A stretch of 15,143 nt of DNA. It comes from Panacagrimonas sp052387695 (GTDB lineage Bacteria; Pseudomonadota; Gammaproteobacteria; Nevskiales; Nevskiaceae). Location: positions 1-15,143 of the forward strand of contig JBQTIX010000104.1 in assembly GCA_052387695.1 (NCBI GenBank), given 5' to 3'. Below are positions 12,133 to 15,143 of this stretch, piece by piece. The translations under genes and the position numbers were made by a program. Below the pieces are notes generated by a model that was given only the letters and a program-made list of their open reading frames with translations, had not been told where the DNA came from and searched no databases. Each line of letters opens with the position of its first letter. The first letter of the stretch is position 1.

Positions 12133-14520
12133 ATGCACAAGAACGGGCATGCGACGTCACGCTGGCGGGCAGGACGGTTGGCGATTTCGATCCTGGCTGC
12201 AAGCGCATGCCCCGCTGTGATCGCCGAGGAGGCCATGCCCGAGGCGGCGGCCAGACCCAACCCGGCCGCGGCGATCGAAATCCCGACCATCGAAGTGATC
12301 GGCAGCACCCCGCTGCCCGCGCTGGGCACGCCGCTGGATCAATACCCGGGCAACGTGCAGTCGCTGAGCGCCGACGGCCTCGAGAAACAGAACGCGCTCG
12401 ACGTATCCGAGGCTCTGTTCCGCAATCTCGGCAGCGTCAACCTCAACAATGCGCAGAACAATCCTTACCAGGCTGACATCACCTACCGCGGATTCCTGGC
12501 GGGCCCGCTGACGGGCAGCGCGATCGGCCTGTCGGTCTATGTCGATGGCGTGCGTTACAACGACGGCTTCGGCGACACGGTGAACTGGGATCTGATCCCG
12601 CAGGCGGCGATCTCCAGCATCGACGTCATTCCCGGCTCCAACCCGCTGTTCGGGCTCAACACCCTGGGCGGCGCGCTGGCGGTGCGGACCAAGAGCGGGT
12701 TTTCGTTTCAGGGGACTGAGGCCGAAGTCTCGGGCGGCTCCTTCGGCCGGCGCGGAATCGAGATCGAACACGGTGGCAACCGCGGCGCGTTCGACTGGTA
12801 CTTCACGCTCAACCGGGTGGACGAAGACGGCTGGCGCGATGCATCCGGCACCGACGTGCGCCAGGCGTTTGCCAAAGTCGGCTGGGAGAACGAGCGCACC
12901 GATGTCGATCTGCAATATATCGGTGCCGACAACGATCTCACCGGTAACGGCTTTGCGCCCGCGAGCCTGCTGGAGCGCGATCGCGAGGCGGTGCACACCT
13001 TTCCCGACAACACCCGCAACGAACAGGATTTCTTCAACCTGCGCGTCAGCCATGCATTCACGCCGACGCTGCTGGTGGCGAGCAATGTGTTTCATCGACA
13101 GTTCGACCGCGCGACGATCAACGGCGACGCCGAGGTGGAGTGCGAAGACGAGGTCTCGGGCCAAACGCCCTTCCTCGATCCCGACGGCGAGGACGAACTG
13201 CCGGTGAGCCTGTGCGAGGGTGCCTCCGACGACTTCTTCGACGAGGCCGGCAACCCTCTGGCCGGCGGCGAACTGGAACGCGAGGCGGACGGCGAAGATC
13301 GGCGCACGGCGACCGATTCGAGGAGCCAGGGCGCAACCTTGCAGCTCTCCCAAAGCGGACGCCTGTTCGGCACCGCGCAGCGTTTCACCCTGGGCTTGGC
13401 CTACGACGGCAGCGACAACCGCTACACGCAATCGGAGCGCGGTGGCGACATCGTCGAAGTCGGCAACTCGCGCACCATCGTTGGCGAGGGGGAGTTCGAA
13501 ACCGAGGTGGATGTCGACACCCGGCAAGACAATGTCGGCGTCTATTTCAGTGAGGCGCTCGATCTCACTGACACGCTGACGCTGACGCTGTCGGGTCGCT
13601 ACCAGAACGTCGAGATTGAAATCCGCGACCGCACCGGCGAGGAGGAAAACGCCGATCTCAATGGCGATCACGAATTCAACCGCTTCAGTCCCGCAGCAGG
13701 ACTGACCTGGCAGCTGAGGCCCGGCTTCACCTTGTTCGGTTCGATCGGCGAGGGCTTCCGGTCCCCCACCGCCGCCGAGCTGACCTGCGCCGATCCCGAC
13801 GACCCCTGCAACCTGCCCAACGCCTTCGTTGCCGATCCGCCGCTGGACCCGGTCATCGCCCGCACCATCGAGTTTGGCGCACGCGGCAAGCACGCCTCGG
13901 CCGGCAAAGCGAAGCTGCGCTGGAACCTGGGCCTGTTCCAGACCCGGCTGAGCGACGACATCCTCTTCACCGTGGTCGAGTCCGGCGGCGCCGGCTTTTT
14001 CCAGAACGTGGACGAGACCCGTCGACAGGGCCTGGAAACGGGCCTGGCCGCCGGCTGGGGCAGGCTGGATGTGTACGCGAGCTACGCCTTCATCGACGCC
14101 ACCTATGAATCCGCGGTGACCCTGGCGAGCTTTGTCGAAGCTGCCGGAACGGAAGTCGAACCGGGAGACCGCCTGCCTGGCATCGCGCGGCACAACCTTC
14201 GTCTGGGCGCTGATTACGCGCTACTGGAATCGGTATCAGTCGGCGCCGATTTCAGTGCCACCGGCAAGACCTATCTGCGTGGTGACGACGGCAACGACCT
14301 GCCGCAGCTCGACGCCTACGCCATCATCAACCTTCGTGTCCGCTATGAACCCACCCCGCACTTCGAGTTGTGGGGCCGTCTCGACAATGCGGCCGACACC
14401 GATTTCGAGACCGCGGGCACGCGCAACTTCAACGCGTTCGCGGACCCGATCGAGGAGGAGCGCTTCCTGGCTCCCGGCGCGCCGCGTGCCGGGTGGGTGG
14501 GTGTGAAGGCGAGGTTCTGA
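12133..14520 (+). CDS. TonB-dependent outer-membrane receptor
   Basis: The 795-residue protein imports a ligand across the outer membrane using TonB energy. A signal peptide is cleaved near PAVIA-EE (residue 31). A TonB-box-like stretch (PTIEVIG, 51-57) precedes the plug (about 65-187, with YRGF, VYVDGVRYNDGFGD and NTLGGALAVRTKSG). The 22-strand barrel follows and ends in the outer-membrane signal WVGVKARF with terminal Phe795. Presumed outer loops are very acidic: about 333-390 with Cys337 and Cys361, and about 550-562 with Cys552 and Cys559, each pair able to form a disulfide. The plug resembles FecA-like receptors, but the ligand cannot be told from the sequence. GGGGGAGA precedes the ATG by four bases. 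GAGGCG...CGCCTC (14522-14553) just past the stop is a poor terminator candidate. Confidence 0.92.
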   Translation: MHKNGHATSRWRAGRLAISILAASACPAVIAEEAMPEAAARPNPAAAIEIPTIEVIGSTPLPALGTPLDQYPGNVQSLSADGLEKQNALDVSEALFRNLGSVNLNNAQNNPYQADITYRGFLAGPLTGSAIGLSVYVDGVRYNDGFGDTVNWDLIPQAAISSIDVIPGSNPLFGLNTLGGALAVRTKSGFSFQGTEAEVSGGSFGRRGIEIEHGGNRGAFDWYFTLNRVDEDGWRDASGTDVRQAFAKVGWENERTDVDLQYIGADNDLTGNGFAPASLLERDREAVHTFPDNTRNEQDFFNLRVSHAFTPTLLVASNVFHRQFDRATINGDAEVECEDEVSGQTPFLDPDGEDELPVSLCEGASDDFFDEAGNPLAGGELEREADGEDRRTATDSRSQGATLQLSQSGRLFGTAQRFTLGLAYDGSDNRYTQSERGGDIVEVGNSRTIVGEGEFETEVDVDTRQDNVGVYFSEALDLTDTLTLTLSGRYQNVEIEIRDRTGEEENADLNGDHEFNRFSPAAGLTWQLRPGFTLFGSIGEGFRSPTAAELTCADPDDPCNLPNAFVADPPLDPVIARTIEFGARGKHASAGKAKLRWNLGLFQTRLSDDILFTVVESGGAGFFQNVDETRRQGLETGLAAGWGRLDVYASYAFIDATYESAVTLASFVEAAGTEVEPGDRLPGIARHNLRLGADYALLESVSVGADFSATGKTYLRGDDGNDLPQLDAYAIINLRVRYEPTPHFELWGRLDNAADTDFETAGTRNFNAFADPIEEERFLAPGAPRAGWVGVKARF

Positions 14521-14582
14521 GGAGGCGATTCCAGATCGACAAGAAGCCGCCTCGGACCTCCATTTCGCCGATCTCAGTCGGT

Positions 14583-14761
14583 GAGTCCCGAAGGAAGGTC
14601 TGCACAGGTTCGGTCCGGCTCGTAGGTCGGTTCAAGCCGAAGGCGGAACCGACGCTGCGTGCGCTCGACGAAGGGCGCCCATCGGGTCCGCCCGCGAACA
14701 GCACGAGGGCTTGACCCGACCTACCTGTGAATTCAGACCGGTGCAGAGAGTCCCGAAGGAA
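14583..14761. repeat. Nested inverted-repeat element flanked by a 14-bp direct repeat
   Basis: GAGTCCCGAAGGAA occurs at 14583-14596 and 14748-14761. Just inside, GGTCTG-CACAGG (14597-14608) faces its complement CCTGTG-AATT-CAGACC (14724-14739) with a 4-nt bulge. Further inside, a 17-bp inverted repeat with one mismatch pairs 14622-14638 (GTAGGTCGG...) with 14708-14724. The layout is like a small mobile or extragenic palindromic element. The open minus-strand frames across it are probably not genes. The rest of the gene-free stretch (14762-14989) shows only minor dyads and nothing I can assign. Confidence 0.7.
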
Positions 14762-14989
14762 TCGTTGGCTTCCCATGCCAGCGGGTGTCCGAAATGCGAC
14801 CGTCGGGCCGGGCGTCGAGGCTCCGCCGATCAGCGGCCTTCGCGAGCCCGCGAACGGCGCCCCGTTCAGTCGCGGCACGAATAGGATTCGCACCGCGTAG
14901 GGCCAGCACCCGACCTTGTCGATTTCGGAGTGGGATCGAAAAGGGACGCGACGCTTCAGATCCCGAGTCACGCGCCGCCCACTCGTATC

Positions 14990-15010
14990 CGTTTCGGGAT
15001 ACCCGAAACG
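14990..15010. promoter_or_regulatory. Perfect 9-bp palindrome just upstream of the truncated gene
   Basis: CGTTTCGGG (14990-14998) and CCCGAAACG (15002-15010) are exact complements around ATA, ending 20 nt before the ATG at 15031. This spacing suits an operator near the transcription start or a hairpin in the leader. An overlapping alternative pair is GTATCC/GGATAC. No T-tract follows, so it is not a typical terminator. Confidence 0.5.
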
Positions 15011-15030
15011 ACTGCTCGCTCTGGACTTCG

Positions 15031-15143
15031 ATGAAACGATTTCTATCCATTTCCAGGACCTGGTTGGTGATCCTCACTGGCCTGATCAGCGCCCTGACCG
15101 TCCTTGCCGCCCTGCATCTGCGCGAGCCGTCGTCGTCCAGATT
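15031..15143 (+). CDS. Partial gene: N-terminus of a membrane or secreted protein
   Basis: An ATG at 15031 opens a frame that runs off the window end (37 codons). The product begins MKRFLSISRTW, then a hydrophobic stretch (residues about 12-29, LVILTGLISALTVLAALH), then REPSSS. Two positive residues before a hydrophobic helix indicate a signal peptide or membrane anchor. Only a weak GGA lies upstream as a ribosome site. The family cannot be identified from this much sequence. Confidence 0.5.
   Translation, partial: MKRFLSISRTWLVILTGLISALTVLAALHLREPSSSR

Noticed and set aside
12157..14193. 678-codon minus-strand open frame over the TonB receptor gene
   Set aside because: It is a coding shadow of the receptor gene. 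The receptor has a signal peptide, plug, barrel and terminal Phe, while the antisense product shows no domain.
14429..15077. Two overlapping minus-strand open frames in the terminal gene-free stretch
   Set aside because: They run across the inverted-repeat element and the receptor 3' end, lack a good ribosome site and show no recognisable domain. They are best explained by the repeats and high GC.

Overview
The window reads as chromosomal DNA of a GC-rich Gram-negative bacterium, most likely a gammaproteobacterium. The grounds are a SohB-type inner-membrane protease, a DegQ/MucD-type HtrA protease, a short-form HisG directly followed by HisD, OmpA-family proteins with calcium-binding-type repeats, a TonB-dependent receptor and palindromic extragenic repeats. 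Several exported proteins are rich in Asp/Glu, which would suit a saline or metal-rich habitat, but this is only an inference. The species cannot be named from the sequence alone.

Layout. Positions 1-155 are very GC-rich low-complexity DNA. From 156 to 6492 all genes are on the minus strand; in transcription order they are sohB (envelope S49 protease), a YbhB/PEBP-family protein, a degQ-like periplasmic serine protease, hisG, hisD (one base between them) and an acidic DUF4382-like lipoprotein. A divergent promoter region (6493-6660) separates this block from the plus-strand genes. These are an OmpA-family porin/peptidoglycan anchor with a strong intrinsic terminator, a second secreted protein with three calcium-type repeats and two OmpA-like domains, a two-component system (NarX/UhpB-class histidine kinase and NarL-class regulator overlapping by 4 bp), and a 795-residue TonB-dependent receptor. 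The last 620 bases hold a complex inverted-repeat element, a perfect operator-like palindrome and the first 37 codons of a membrane or secreted protein cut by the window end.

How the genes fit. Most of the window concerns the cell envelope: protein quality control (SohB, DegQ), outer-membrane anchoring (two OmpA-like proteins), uptake (TonB receptor) and sensing (kinase/regulator). hisG-hisD is the exception and encodes two steps of histidine biosynthesis. Its HisG lacks the C-terminal regulatory domain, so a HisZ partner elsewhere in the genome is expected.

The most unusual signal is non-coding. Between the second OmpA-like gene and the kinase lie two tandem elements of about 70-90 bp. Each is bounded by a near-identical long inverted repeat, and the only two arm positions that differ in the shared stem are compensated on the other arm, as expected if the fold is conserved. 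A second repeat family occurs at 14583-14761, with a 16-base piece of it inverted at 108-123. No complete defence system, CRISPR array, tRNA, rRNA or transposase gene was seen.
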